In this document: positions 42,464 through 51,095 of the stretch, piece after piece
How positions within the stretch are numbered: the stretch's first letter is position 1
Layout: every line of letters begins with the position of its first letter
Source: Terriglobia bacterium
Lineage (GTDB): Bacteria; Acidobacteriota; Terriglobia; Acidiferrales; UBA7541
NCBI GenBank assembly: GCA_020073585.1
Contig: JAIQEV010000002.1
Span: 78,116-142,115 of the forward strand
Direction of reading: 5' to 3'
DNA: 64,000 nucleotides
Made by a program: the position numbers and the translations under genes
Notes under the pieces: model-generated
The model's input: only the letters and a program-made list of their open reading frames with translations
Told to the model about the DNA's origin: nothing
Databases searched by the model: none

Positions 42464-43264
42464 TCAATCGGTTGGCATGATCGCCGCGAGGATCTCCGCG
42501 CTGGTGCGTTGAACATGCTCAAGGGATTCCGCCAATGTTTCCTTGTCGCCAGAATAGAGTTGGATGTAATCAGCGGAATTCTGGGCTTTGAGGCCGATAG
42601 CCTCGCAAACGACAAAGGCGACGGCCTCCGCCTCGGTCTCACGGACGCGCTTCGTGGTCCCGGCGCGGCGCTCCTGAAAGTGAAGAATCGCATGCGCCGT
42701 CTCGTGGGCCAGGGTGGCGTACTCCTCCGCCGCGGACTGCCCGGGCAGGAGCACGATCTTTCCAGCCGAGCACAGCCCCTGCGCGGGATAGATGGTGCCC
42801 GAATATTCGAGTTGAATACCGCGCACTGCGATGAATTGCTTTAGCCTTTCCGTGTATCCGGCCGGGTCACCCTGCGCGGAGCTAAGCTCGGAAATCGGTT
42901 CCCCTTCCGTGTCAATCTGATCGAAGACGTAAACCACGCGGAAGCCCACAGCGGTCTTGCTCTCGTTTTCTTCGGAAGCGGCTTCTTCCCGGCTCTTGCG
43001 AAGCACCACAGGCGCAAGGATCATGATTCCCTTCGCGCCTTTCTTGACGTTCCTGCCAAGTTGCTTCCACGTCTGGAAGCCGGCGACGCGGGTCGCGTCC
43101 GGTCTCTGCGATGCGATGAGCATGATGTTGTGCAACGAATAGCGATGAAACATCGCCATCGCCGCAAGGTACTTTCTCAACGTCTCACTGTGGCCCCTTT
43201 CCAGAGCCTCGCTGAGCTGTTCGATGGCTTTGCTGGCGATTTGTTTTGCTTGCTCGACTTTCAT
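42464..43264 (-). CDS. ardC: ArdC-type antirestriction protein with metallopeptidase domain
   Basis: 266 aa from ATG 43264. The N-terminal domain binds ssDNA in ArdC relatives: YLAAMAMFHRYSLHNIMLIASQRPDATRVAGFQTWKQLGRNVKKGAKGIMILAPV. The C-terminal domain has the Zn motif TLAHETAHAILHF (HExxH) with ETEAEAVAFVVCEAIGL as the downstream acidic helix. Such proteins protect entering conjugative DNA from restriction. A strong stem-loop overlaps its ribosome site (43274-43334), hinting at translational control. Confidence 0.85.
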   Translation of the reverse strand: MKVEQAKQIASKAIEQLSEALERGHSETLRKYLAAMAMFHRYSLHNIMLIASQRPDATRVAGFQTWKQLGRNVKKGAKGIMILAPVVLRKSREEAASEENESKTAVGFRVVYVFDQIDTEGEPISELSSAQGDPAGYTERLKQFIAVRGIQLEYSGTIYPAQGLCSAGKIVLLPGQSAAEEYATLAHETAHAILHFQERRAGTTKRVRETEAEAVAFVVCEAIGLKAQNSADYIQLYSGDKETLAESLEHVQRTSAEILAAIMPTD

Positions 43265-43273
43265 GGTTGTCCT

Positions 43274-43334
43274 CCTGTTTCGGGGAGTCCTTGCTCCCTT
43301 CACCCACAGCGAGGGAGCAAGGACGCGAAACAGG
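43274..43334 (-). promoter_or_regulatory. Stem-loop overlapping the ardC ribosome-binding site
   Basis: AGGGAGCAAGGAC (43312-43324) pairs with GTCCTTGCTCCCT (43287-43299), and CGAAACAGG (43326-43334) with CCTGTTTCG (43274-43282): 13 + 9 bp with a short bulge. The 3' arm merges into the AGGAGG site (43271-43276) in front of ardC, so folding would limit translation. Confidence 0.55.
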
Positions 43335-43734
43335 GGACATCAGCGGAGAGATTGCCGCGTCCAGGTCGGAACGGGTCGCACGCTTGAGTGACACAGCCTT
43401 TCGTGGCGCGAAAGATGCTAGTGGAGACAGGAGGCGTGTGGTCTCACACGCCGGGACGCGGCCATCTCGTAGCGGCACTACCAGGAGAGCAAGCCAAATC
43501 TTCTGCGAGGCAAGGATCGAACGAATCGGAGCGCAAAGATGGAGTAGCCGTGAATTGCTCGAACAAAGGAGTGCGGGGCTTGGAAACCTGAGGAGACTGA
43601 AAATCAAATAGGGGTCTGCTCAATGGTTTGCCCGAGGGTGACGGGTTACAATGCGGACTTCAGTGAACAGCGCACTGATTAGGTTAGCTTCAAGACGAAA
43701 GGGAGAGGATTTCGATTTGAAGAAATCGCGCGCA
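43335..43734. other. Intergenic region between ardC and the nuclease-like pair
   Basis: 400 nt between divergent genes. A GGCGTGTG-GTCT-CACACGCC hairpin lies at 43433-43452. A weak 67-codon frame at 43388-43591 is not supported. Probably promoters for both sides. Confidence 0.3.
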
Positions 43735-44238
43735 ATGCCTGACCAGGAACGGTTTCTGGCCCTGCTCCGGCAGGCCCTAGAAAGCATTCGGGAGAAGCGC
43801 TTTTTTCAAGATGAACGGGGCTTTCAAGGCGCTCTCCTTCAAGAATTGAGCCAGCGCCTGGCGCATGGCGCGTTTCCCAGAGATCCCATTATTGAGCAGG
43901 AATATCAGAAGCGCTTGGCTCTGCATAAGATCAGGATTCGGCCAGATATCATCATTCATGTTCCGTTTGAGAGGGGCGTTGCGGATGGGCGAGACGAGGG
44001 GAATTGTGTTGCGATGGAGCTGAAACGGCGTGCCACAGTCAAGAAAGCCAAAGAGGCGTTTGCAAACCTGGCGGAAATGAAGAAAGCGCTCAAATATCCT
44101 CTCACTATCTTCATCAACATCGATTCCGACCAAACACACGTTGCGCTGTGCCCGAAGAGCATTGCTGGCCAGACTGCCTGTTTCGCCGTTCGGTTTGAAG
44201 GCAGAAGATCCGTTGTACGGTTGGAAGAGCATGCGTAG
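43735..44238 (+). CDS. PD-(D/E)XK-like protein, 167 aa (nuclease pair, first gene)
   Basis: ATG at 43735 (MPDQERFLALLRQAL); a frame from 43651 is possible. N-terminal helices (FQDERGFQGALLQELSQRLAHG) lead to IRPDIIIHVPFERG...NCVAMELKRRA, a PD...ExK core, and TIFINIDSDQTHVALCP. Its stop overlaps the next gene's start by 8 nt, so the two proteins are probably made together. Unrecognised family. A small nuclease or a regulator of the second protein are both possible. Confidence 0.6.
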   Translation: MPDQERFLALLRQALESIREKRFFQDERGFQGALLQELSQRLAHGAFPRDPIIEQEYQKRLALHKIRIRPDIIIHVPFERGVADGRDEGNCVAMELKRRATVKKAKEAFANLAEMKKALKYPLTIFINIDSDQTHVALCPKSIAGQTACFAVRFEGRRSVVRLEEHA

Positions 44239-45124
44239 CCCTACCGTGAATCTGACTGCGGACGACATAGCGTGGGTTAAAGCTCATGCTGCGGAAGTGA
44301 CGCAAACGTTCGGGGCCGAGTTCGCTGCCGCGAGGGACCGATTCAAGGAAGGTCAGCTATTGCTCAACCGTTTCAATACGGCAATCGAATCGGTTCTGAA
44401 AAACGGCAGAGGGCATTTCAGCCCCGTTGACGAAGCCCACAACGAGATCTGTATCGCAAGCGCGCTGCTTGCCAATACGCGACTGCGATTCATCCGCCTG
44501 GAGTACGAGCCTCCCCTGCCCGGCTGCGCCAAAACCATTGATTTCCGTGCGACGGCAGATAACGGACAGATCGTATATGTTGATGTGAAAACGATAAAGT
44601 CGCAGGCTGCCGATAGATGGGATCAGTTCGAGAAGGCAACGAAGGAGGGTTGGATCGCCGACAACGTGCATGTGGTCATTTCCCAAGATTGGCTCGGAGG
44701 GGAAATCTGGCATGCGTGGTTTGCAGCGAGAGCCAGGATGCTGGAATACACGCTCGAACTCGAGCAAAAGATTGCCGAGGGCAACCTAGCCGGGGAAAAT
44801 ACGCCGTTCGTGCTGGCGCTGTGCGGCGATGGGTTCGGCTGGCAGCAGGACGGGCTGGAGGACTTCGTCAGCTTCTATTACAGCGGCATCCACCGCGCGG
44901 ACGACGCATTTTCCAAAGTCGAGTTGAGGTACATATCGGACAAGAAGATAACGATCAATCGGACGATTTCGCAGTTCGCATACATGAAGCGCCCGCAGAG
45001 TCAGATACGACCGATCCGGCTCAATTGGAACGTCAGACCGCCACGCGATTCTTTTTTTAAGCGCCATCCAAGTTTTCCGCCGCTCAGATGTAGTGGCCGA
45101 AAGGCAGTGGAGGAACGTCCTTGA
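44231..45124 (+). CDS. PD-(D/E)XK-like protein, 297 aa (nuclease pair, second gene)
   Basis: ATG at 44231, overlapping the previous stop. The core reads AKTIDFRATADNGQIVYVDVKTIKS (D...D-V-K), a PD-(D/E)XK arrangement, after HNEICIASALLANTRLRFIRLEYEPPLPG. The C-terminal half (WLGGEIWHAWFAARARMLEYTLELEQKI; FVLALCGDGFGWQQDGLEDFVSFYYSG) is unassigned. Its last 40 nt overlap the end of the Argonaute gene on the other strand, which is unusual and may reflect an insertion boundary. Confidence 0.6.
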   Translation: MRSPTVNLTADDIAWVKAHAAEVTQTFGAEFAAARDRFKEGQLLLNRFNTAIESVLKNGRGHFSPVDEAHNEICIASALLANTRLRFIRLEYEPPLPGCAKTIDFRATADNGQIVYVDVKTIKSQAADRWDQFEKATKEGWIADNVHVVISQDWLGGEIWHAWFAARARMLEYTLELEQKIAEGNLAGENTPFVLALCGDGFGWQQDGLEDFVSFYYSGIHRADDAFSKVELRYISDKKITINRTISQFAYMKRPQSQIRPIRLNWNVRPPRDSFFKRHPSFPPLRCSGRKAVEERP

Positions 45125-46595
45125 TGGGACCGGCTGTCAGTATCTCTCCTACAGCATCCGCGAATTTCAGCGTGATCGGCATCCCGTCGCCAAAAATGCA
45201 GGTGTTGTAATTGAGTTTGGTGAGGGCAAGAATGTCCTTCAGCACCACGTTGATGTCCGCGTCACCTTTATTAATGTCGATGATCAGGGGATTGGGAACT
45301 TCCCGCCCTGGGTAGGTTTGAATGCGCGGCGTCCAGCCGCGCGTCCAGAGATGGGCGCTACGCTCGCCCCGGATGTTTGCCAGTCCGCGCAGCACGGGAT
45401 TCTGGCCTTTGCGGTAGAGCTTCAGGTTTTTCTCTTCCCGGATGCGGACGCCGACCATGCTCGTTGCAGTACCGGCCGCATCGCTGAATCCCTGCCATTC
45501 GTTAGGCTCAAAACGCACTTTGCCGTGGATGAACATTTCCTTGGGCGGCCCGCCCGCTTTCCTGGTGTAGGACTTGATTGCCAGCTCCCCCAGCGCCTTG
45601 GCCGCCGCATAGCTCAAATGAAAATCGCCGGTCTCGTCGTTGTACCAGGGACCGAGCGCTCCCTTGAAGACCACTCCGTCGCCGGAGTCGAGAAACATCT
45701 GCGCCGCGCAGCAGGCATTCTTGGAGGTTCCGGTGGTCTCATCCTTCTTAAACACCAGGCCGACATAGCACACGCCGTCGCGGATATCCGCCACTTTCCA
45801 TGGTCGCCCTCCCACCTTGTAGAAGATGGCGGTGCAAAGATTCCAGGCGATCTCCGATTGGCGCGCTGCGGCGCGCGCGTCAAAGTCGCTGTCGCTGGGC
45901 TTGCGGATATTGGAAAGCGTGCTCTCCTTGACGATTTGCGTCAGCACCATGTCATCCAGAAGTCTGGCCTTGAGCTGATTGTGGAACTGCTCCTCGTAGA
46001 CGTAGGGTTCCGCCTCGCGGTCCATCTCCGGGAACAGGGAACGTGTTTCATAGAAGGTCTTCGCCTGCTTTGCCTGCTTGAAGGCTCTCAGGGCCTGCTG
46101 CCGAACCTCGGGCTCGACAACGGAATTGGGGCGGCAATACTTCCACACCCGGTCAGGAACCACGACAAACCACAGCTCGGGCTTCTCCGTCTCCTCGCGT
46201 ATCGCCTCAAGAATGCGCTTTGCAAACACGCTCACGGTTCCGTACACGCGCAGGTGCGGCTCGTCGAGATAGAGATGTTCGTCAATCTCGGCGTCCGTTA
46301 CCGTGAGCGTGAGCAGGGGTTTGGTATTCCAGCGCGAGCGGAACACGGTCTCAAAGCCGGGAAACGGCGGACGCCCGAGCAGCGGTGTTGCGTTGAAGAC
46401 AGGGCGCTGTACCCATTCCACCCAGCGCTCAAAGCACTTGATGCCGGTTTCCGTGCCGATCACGCCCGCCTTGATTCCATACGGTTTGCTTTCGTCGAGG
46501 GGTCCGAACAGGGTCAGGCCATCGCGCGGATCCTCCATCGCCTGACCGTGCCTGAAGAGCAGACGCGGCTCCGGAATGTAAATGAGGTCTTTCAT
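45084..46595 (-). CDS. Short prokaryotic Argonaute (MID-PIWI, catalytically inactive)
   Basis: 503 aa, the usual length of short pAgos, with no PAZ domain. MID region: WFVVVPDRVWKYCRPNS (guide 5'-end binding area). PIWI: VGGRPWKVADIRDGVCYVGLVFKKDETTG, then MFIHGKVRF and KLNYNTCIFGDGMPITLKFADAVGEILTAGP, with the family ending. Where catalytic Argonautes have a first Asp the strand reads CYVGLVF, so slicing is not expected. The ATG overlaps the TIR-APAZ stop (ATGA). With it this forms a SPARTA-type complex: guide RNA/target DNA recognition triggers NAD consumption. Confidence 0.88.
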   Translation of the reverse strand: MKDLIYIPEPRLLFRHGQAMEDPRDGLTLFGPLDESKPYGIKAGVIGTETGIKCFERWVEWVQRPVFNATPLLGRPPFPGFETVFRSRWNTKPLLTLTVTDAEIDEHLYLDEPHLRVYGTVSVFAKRILEAIREETEKPELWFVVVPDRVWKYCRPNSVVEPEVRQQALRAFKQAKQAKTFYETRSLFPEMDREAEPYVYEEQFHNQLKARLLDDMVLTQIVKESTLSNIRKPSDSDFDARAAARQSEIAWNLCTAIFYKVGGRPWKVADIRDGVCYVGLVFKKDETTGTSKNACCAAQMFLDSGDGVVFKGALGPWYNDETGDFHLSYAAAKALGELAIKSYTRKAGGPPKEMFIHGKVRFEPNEWQGFSDAAGTATSMVGVRIREEKNLKLYRKGQNPVLRGLANIRGERSAHLWTRGWTPRIQTYPGREVPNPLIIDINKGDADINVVLKDILALTKLNYNTCIFGDGMPITLKFADAVGEILTAGPIKDVPPLPFGHYI

Positions 46596-48019
46596 TGCTC
46601 CCCGCCTTCCGGTGCGCCGTCCTCAAAAGCGTCGTCGTCGCGGGAGTCCCGCCCGTAGTCATCGGCGGTTTCGTCATCCTCCGAGAATCGCAGTAGCTGC
46701 GGATCGGTGTAGGACACCGGGCTGCAGAACGGCAATGGAGTCGGTGGGATCGACAGGCTGGCCTTGCTTCCGAGCTTCACCGTGATTTTATCCGCGCCGT
46801 CGCACAGATACGTGGCGGCGGCAAGCGTGCGGTCGCGCCATTCGTCATTCCACCAGGATTTGCACTGGCTGCGCCGGGCGGAGGCCAGCTTTTTCTTGCT
46901 CTCCCAGATGGTGGTGCCGTCGTTCGTAAACAGGACATGCGATTTGAATATGTAGGCAAGCATGGGATGGACAAGCGGCCGTGCCTGCACTGCATAGTGC
47001 CAGAGCCGCTTGACGCTCACTCCGGTCGTGGGGTTTGTCCTGGTGCTGTATCCGACCATCGCGCGGTAGGTTCTCTCGCCGTCCACGCCCGTGAAGAAAA
47101 CCTTGTCATTGGGCACGCGGTCTTTGGGGAAGTAGAAGCATTTGACCTTGTTCGCCAGCTCATACACCGGCAGCTTGCGCTCGGCGAGCATCTGCTCCCA
47201 GGCAACGCGCAGAAGCTGAAACAAATGTTTCCCGAAGGTGGATTTGGGTTCCGCCAGCAGGCCCGCCACTTCGAGCGGATCGCCCGCCTTGGTAATGTAC
47301 ATTTCCGGGCCGAGTTTTCCGTCGAAGTCCGAGGCTTCGGCGAAGGTGATCAGAAACATCCCGTCCTGCACTGCCGGGTATGGAAGCGTGGGAGCTACTT
47401 CCAGTACGCCGATGCTTTTTCGCGAGAGCGAGTGGAAATAAATATGTGTGGGCAGCGTAATCGGAAACCAGTTGGAGAGGTACTCCTCGGGCTCCTTACG
47501 CAATCCCTGCTCGGCGCTGAACTGCGTGCGCCACCACTCGTTGACTGCCGTCCGGTTGAATTTCGGGTCCTTGGGAACTTTGTCTTCTTCGAGTTTTTCT
47601 AGCAGCTTGGCAAGCCCAGCACCCCAGGATGGCGCGCACGGGACGGTATTGATCCGGGTGATTTCGATGGTGGTATCACCGTGCGGCAAATCGTCGATGT
47701 GCAGCGGGATGACGAAGTCCTTCAGTTTTTCCTTTTTGGCTACGCCTTGCGCGAAATGCAGCTCCTTGAGCGGGCCGTCCTTGGCATTCGATGTCCGGGA
47801 GAGAACGTAGAGCACCTTGACCGCGCGGGTTTTGATCACCTCTTCGATATCGTCCCAGAACACCTCGCCGCCAAGAAGCTTCGTAAGATCGCACCATACG
47901 CGGTAGCCCTCGTTTGCGAGCTGCAGCGCAAGCCACAAGGTGAATTCGTTATCCTCCGGATTGGCATGACTCAGGAGTAAGGTGTCCCTCGGTTGCGTGG
48001 CCTGTGGGTGTTCAGTCAT
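46592..48019 (-). CDS. TIR-APAZ NADase subunit of SPARTA
   Basis: 475 aa. Residues 10-140 are a TIR domain: DTLLLSHANPEDNEFTLWLALQLANEGYRVWCDLTKLLGG, DDIEEVIKTRAVKVLYVLS. The remainder is the APAZ region that packs on the Argonaute, with SWWNDEWRDRTLAAATYLCDGADKITVKLG near the end, then an acidic tail (EDDETADDYGRDSRDDDA). In SPARTA the TIR degrades NAD(P)+ when the guide finds plasmid or phage DNA, killing or arresting the cell. The gene lies 29 nt after a 75-aa gene. Confidence 0.88.
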   Translation of the reverse strand: MTEHPQATQPRDTLLLSHANPEDNEFTLWLALQLANEGYRVWCDLTKLLGGEVFWDDIEEVIKTRAVKVLYVLSRTSNAKDGPLKELHFAQGVAKKEKLKDFVIPLHIDDLPHGDTTIEITRINTVPCAPSWGAGLAKLLEKLEEDKVPKDPKFNRTAVNEWWRTQFSAEQGLRKEPEEYLSNWFPITLPTHIYFHSLSRKSIGVLEVAPTLPYPAVQDGMFLITFAEASDFDGKLGPEMYITKAGDPLEVAGLLAEPKSTFGKHLFQLLRVAWEQMLAERKLPVYELANKVKCFYFPKDRVPNDKVFFTGVDGERTYRAMVGYSTRTNPTTGVSVKRLWHYAVQARPLVHPMLAYIFKSHVLFTNDGTTIWESKKKLASARRSQCKSWWNDEWRDRTLAAATYLCDGADKITVKLGSKASLSIPPTPLPFCSPVSYTDPQLLRFSEDDETADDYGRDSRDDDAFEDGAPEGGEQ

Positions 48020-48048
48020 ACATTCTCATGTGTGTTAGCTGGCACGGC

Positions 48049-48276
48049 TCAGTTTTGAATTTCGTGTTCCAGTGTGAGCAGCTTAGTTTTCGCCTTAGTC
48101 AAAATCTCCAAGGCGCATGGCAGGCAGTAATTCTTTCTGCCGCCGTCATGGTCATGGACAGCAAGGCATTTCTGGCCCATCTGGACACTGTGCTGTCGTC
48201 TGTTGCGATGGCAGATTCTTTTGTGCATAGCCGTCTCCACTTCAACGTGCGTAATGATGTCTCTGATCGCCGCCAT
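48049..48276 (-). CDS. Small Cys/His protein ahead of SPARTA (75 aa)
   Basis: ATG 48276 with GGAGGG upstream, 4 nt after the helicase stop. The sequence has a metal-binding-like set: MHKRICHRNRRQHS, QKCLAVHDHDGG and YCLPCALEIL. The final C-x2-C and earlier His/Cys suggest a zinc finger. No family is recognised. Its position between the helicase and TIR-APAZ genes, with tight spacing, implies co-expression with SPARTA. Confidence 0.65.
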   Translation of the reverse strand: MAAIRDIITHVEVETAMHKRICHRNRRQHSVQMGQKCLAVHDHDGGRKNYCLPCALEILTKAKTKLLTLEHEIQN

Positions 48277-48280
48277 GAAT

Positions 48281-50362
48281 CTACCCTCCGCTCTTGCTCG
48301 GCTTTAGCGCCGCCCGGATCTTGTGGACAAGACCATCGCCTATCGCGTCCAGGTGATCGAACGCGTCCTTGAGCTTCTCGGCGGAAGCATCTTTTCTACG
48401 ACCTTCCGGTATTCCCATATGCTCGTTAACGGCAATGTTCATGAGAATGATGATTGCCTTGTGATTCGGCATCCCCCTAACATCTTGGGAAATCTTGCCA
48501 AGACCGCGAGCCGCGCGCCCTAGGCCAAGATCAGCGAGCAGCCTATTCGCCACAGATTTGCCGCGTTCCGCCAACCGCTTCTGTAGAGCCACGCGTTCAT
48601 CTTGGGGCTGCGCCACAAATTCTTCCGGCTCCTGCTGGGAAAGCCGTGCTTGCGCCTGCAAAAGCTTATCGCGAAGCGTCTGCGGGTCCGTGAGGTCGCG
48701 CATCTTCAGGGGAGTGCCGGGAATGGGCTGATTGAGAATGGTTTCCAGAACCCTGTCATCCTTGGGGTCCAAGAAGGAATGAGTAATAAAATGGCTCACA
48801 ATTTCGTCAACCACGCTCATCCCCGTGTCGAATCTGCGTGACGTGCCGCCGCCCAATCCCGCGCCGGTCCCGGCAGGAAACTCGGGGCCGGTATTCATGG
48901 CTGCCAGCAGGCTGTGAAACATTTGCTGATCCGCAAGCTCTATCTCGCGGAAGTCTTTCCATCTCGCATCGTTGTTCAACCCGACGTGAGAGATGATGAA
49001 GCCTTCGTTGTCGGAGTGCTGAGGGTCGGTTTCATAGTTCACGCGCATGATGCGCCCGATGAACTGGATGTATGCGGACAAGCTGCGAAACGGGCGGAAG
49101 ATGGCAGCCACGCTCAGTCGCGGATGGTCAAATCCTTCGCCCAGCATCTGCACCTGCACCACGCAGTCGAGGCGATTGTCCCGAAGGGCGTTCAGGACGA
49201 CTTCACGATCTTCCTCGGGCATGTCGCTGTGAATTTCGGCCGCGCGGAAGCCGAATTTTTCGTAGAGCGCCCGGACCTGCCGCGAATGATCGACAGAACA
49301 GGCGGAGGCGATGATCTGGTGGTGAAAGCCGTTTTGCTCCCTCATCATCAGGCACCGGCGTATGCTCGCCTCGACGATATGCCGGTTGCATTCGGGCGCA
49401 AGCGCGATGCCCCTGCGGAACCACGCCTCTTCCCGGAGGGCAAGCACTTCCTCCAGCGTGTGGCGGCGTTGGTCGTTGCGGTATGTAAATTCGATTTCCT
49501 GCGGAGCGACGTTGATGGCATGCAGGCGCTTGATGTAGCCGTTCACCATTGCGGACGCGTAGGTGTAACGGTAGATAGGCGTCCCTACGAGAGGCTCGCC
49601 ATCGCTCCGAAATGGAGTCGCGGTCAGGCTTATGACCTTGGCATCCGGAAAACGCGTGAAAACTTTTCGCCAGCTATCGGCAACGTTGTGATGGCCCTCA
49701 TCCACGAGGATCATGTCGAAGAAGCCATCCGGAAACTGCGGTAACCAGCGATCAGCCGAACTTGCGAGCTGCTGGATGTTGGTCACCACAAAATGGCTGC
49801 GTATGCAGTCATGGATGTTGGCATTGCGGCCATTCAGGATCGCGCGATATGGCCCCGCAGCGTATGTCTTCAAAACCTTTCTGGCTCGCCAGAAACAATT
49901 CGGAGTCGTTATATCCAGAGCGGCGGCCACACCCTTCAAAATCGTTAGATTCGGCGTGATGATAAGCACTCGCCCTGTAGCAATACCGAAGGGAAGAGTC
50001 GCCATCACGCCTGTTTTACCGCCGCCGACAGGAATCTGAAGAATCGCTGGATCGGAACTGCTGGCAAAGTGGCGGCGAGCATGCCGATGGGCTTCCTTTT
50101 GTGGCTCGCGGAGAAGATCGTTGGCTTCGATGTTTGCGGGCGCTGTTTGAAAGAACTGGCCGATATTCCCGGAATCTTCTGGGGCGGCCAGGAGCGTGGT
50201 GCGGAATGGTTCGAGGTCAGCTAGACGGTAGTAACGGTATTTGCTTGCCGGGCGGCGAAACGATTTGAGTTTCCCGGAACTATCCCATCGCCGGAGAGTC
50301 TGAATCGATACGCCTAAATACTCGGCCGCATCACCAACGGATAGTAAAGTATTATCAACCAT
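48281..50362 (-). CDS. MerR/excisionase-type HTH fused to SF2 helicase
   Basis: 693 aa from ATG 50362 (longer frames to 50449). Residues 1-55: MerR/excisionase HTH (LSVGDAAEYLGVSIQTLRRWDSSGKL). Residues about 95-520: SF2 helicase, with Walker A LQIPVGGGKTGVMATLP, DEGHHNVADSW (DExH variant), SLTATPF, and QFIGRIMRVNY (motif VI). The C-terminal region is helical and ends in a basic tail. A DNA-binding head fused to a helicase suggests site-directed DNA unwinding. It leads the operon that carries the 75-aa gene and SPARTA. Confidence 0.85.
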   Translation of the reverse strand: MVDNTLLSVGDAAEYLGVSIQTLRRWDSSGKLKSFRRPASKYRYYRLADLEPFRTTLLAAPEDSGNIGQFFQTAPANIEANDLLREPQKEAHRHARRHFASSSDPAILQIPVGGGKTGVMATLPFGIATGRVLIITPNLTILKGVAAALDITTPNCFWRARKVLKTYAAGPYRAILNGRNANIHDCIRSHFVVTNIQQLASSADRWLPQFPDGFFDMILVDEGHHNVADSWRKVFTRFPDAKVISLTATPFRSDGEPLVGTPIYRYTYASAMVNGYIKRLHAINVAPQEIEFTYRNDQRRHTLEEVLALREEAWFRRGIALAPECNRHIVEASIRRCLMMREQNGFHHQIIASACSVDHSRQVRALYEKFGFRAAEIHSDMPEEDREVVLNALRDNRLDCVVQVQMLGEGFDHPRLSVAAIFRPFRSLSAYIQFIGRIMRVNYETDPQHSDNEGFIISHVGLNNDARWKDFREIELADQQMFHSLLAAMNTGPEFPAGTGAGLGGGTSRRFDTGMSVVDEIVSHFITHSFLDPKDDRVLETILNQPIPGTPLKMRDLTDPQTLRDKLLQAQARLSQQEPEEFVAQPQDERVALQKRLAERGKSVANRLLADLGLGRAARGLGKISQDVRGMPNHKAIIILMNIAVNEHMGIPEGRRKDASAEKLKDAFDHLDAIGDGLVHKIRAALKPSKSGG

Positions 50363-50517
50363 ATACATCCATATACAACACTGCACATTCGTTGTCAAGA
50401 GTGTGGGAATCGGAACTGAACGCATTGTGGCCGGAGTGACCTGCGCCACAAGGCTTTGGTGGCTTATTGCGGTTCATGCATAATACGGTCGGGAGCAGAA
50501 GCTAGATCATCTGAATT

Positions 50518-50670
50518 TTGGCTAAGAAGAAAGATCCCGCCGCCGTCAAGCTTGGACGGAAGGGTGGGAAGCAGATCGCCAAGCGAGGCCCGGAATACTT
50601 CAGGCAGCTACAAGCTAGACGCAAGAATCGCAAAGGCGGTCGGCCTCCCAAGTCCAAGAAAGCCCGCTAA
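50518..50670 (+). CDS. Small basic Lys/Arg-rich protein (50 aa)
   Basis: TTG start at 50518. The sequence MAKKKDPAAVKLGRKGGKQIAKRGPEYFRQLQARRKNRKGGRPPKSKKAR is strongly basic, with two GG-K repeats (LGRKGGKQIAK; KNRKGGRPPK). It resembles the KGG-type small basic proteins that bind nucleic acid. There is no other known role. It is too short for the usual gene finders and lies between the helicase and the next small gene. Confidence 0.6.
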   Translation: MAKKKDPAAVKLGRKGGKQIAKRGPEYFRQLQARRKNRKGGRPPKSKKAR

Positions 50671-50767
50671 AAAGCTCATTGCAAAACAACGAGCGCTCGT
50701 TGTAACATTCTCAATATGCTGGAAGTGCAACGAGAGGAGTCTCCAGTGTGGTAGATGAGGATGGCCG

Positions 50768-50977
50768 ATGGGCGAATGGAAGGCACCACTCAGTTTGCGG
50801 GTCCGCCAAGCTCTGCGGCGTGAACTTGAGGAGTTCGCCGTGCGGGACAGGCGCACGCTTGGCAACCTTGGGGAATTACTGGTGGAATGGAGCTTCGAGC
50901 AACTCAAGGCTGCCGGTTCCACCGAGCGCCTGCTGAAGTACAAGATTCGGCCTTCTGCTGCTCATTCCAAGCATTAG
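50768..50977 (+). CDS. Ribbon-helix-helix-like small protein (69 aa)
   Basis: ATG 50768 behind GAGG. APLSLRVRQALRRELEEFAVRDRRTLGNLGELLVEWSFEQLKAAG is a strand plus two helices, the RHH layout of small DNA-binding antitoxins and plasmid regulators. It follows the basic 50-aa gene by 97 nt. It may autoregulate or control nearby genes. Confidence 0.55.
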   Translation: MGEWKAPLSLRVRQALRRELEEFAVRDRRTLGNLGELLVEWSFEQLKAAGSTERLLKYKIRPSAAHSKH

Positions 50978-51095
50978 TAAGTTTTACGGAAGTCTCTGGA
51001 CTTTGGGTTATGAGTTTTCGCCAATGAGACGCCACGTTCGATGTTAATGTCTGGGCAAAGAGTGGACTTCACCTGGCTGAGGAGGGAGGATCGCA

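Noticed and set aside
43388..43591. 67-aa plus-strand frame
   Set aside because: GTG start, no good ribosome site, no recognisable pattern, overlaps a hairpin; not counted as a gene.
45093..46658. 521-aa open frame on the plus strand
   Set aside because: It lies antisense to the Argonaute gene, whose MID-PIWI boxes are clear; the plus-strand peptide has no domain pattern and is a high-GC shadow.
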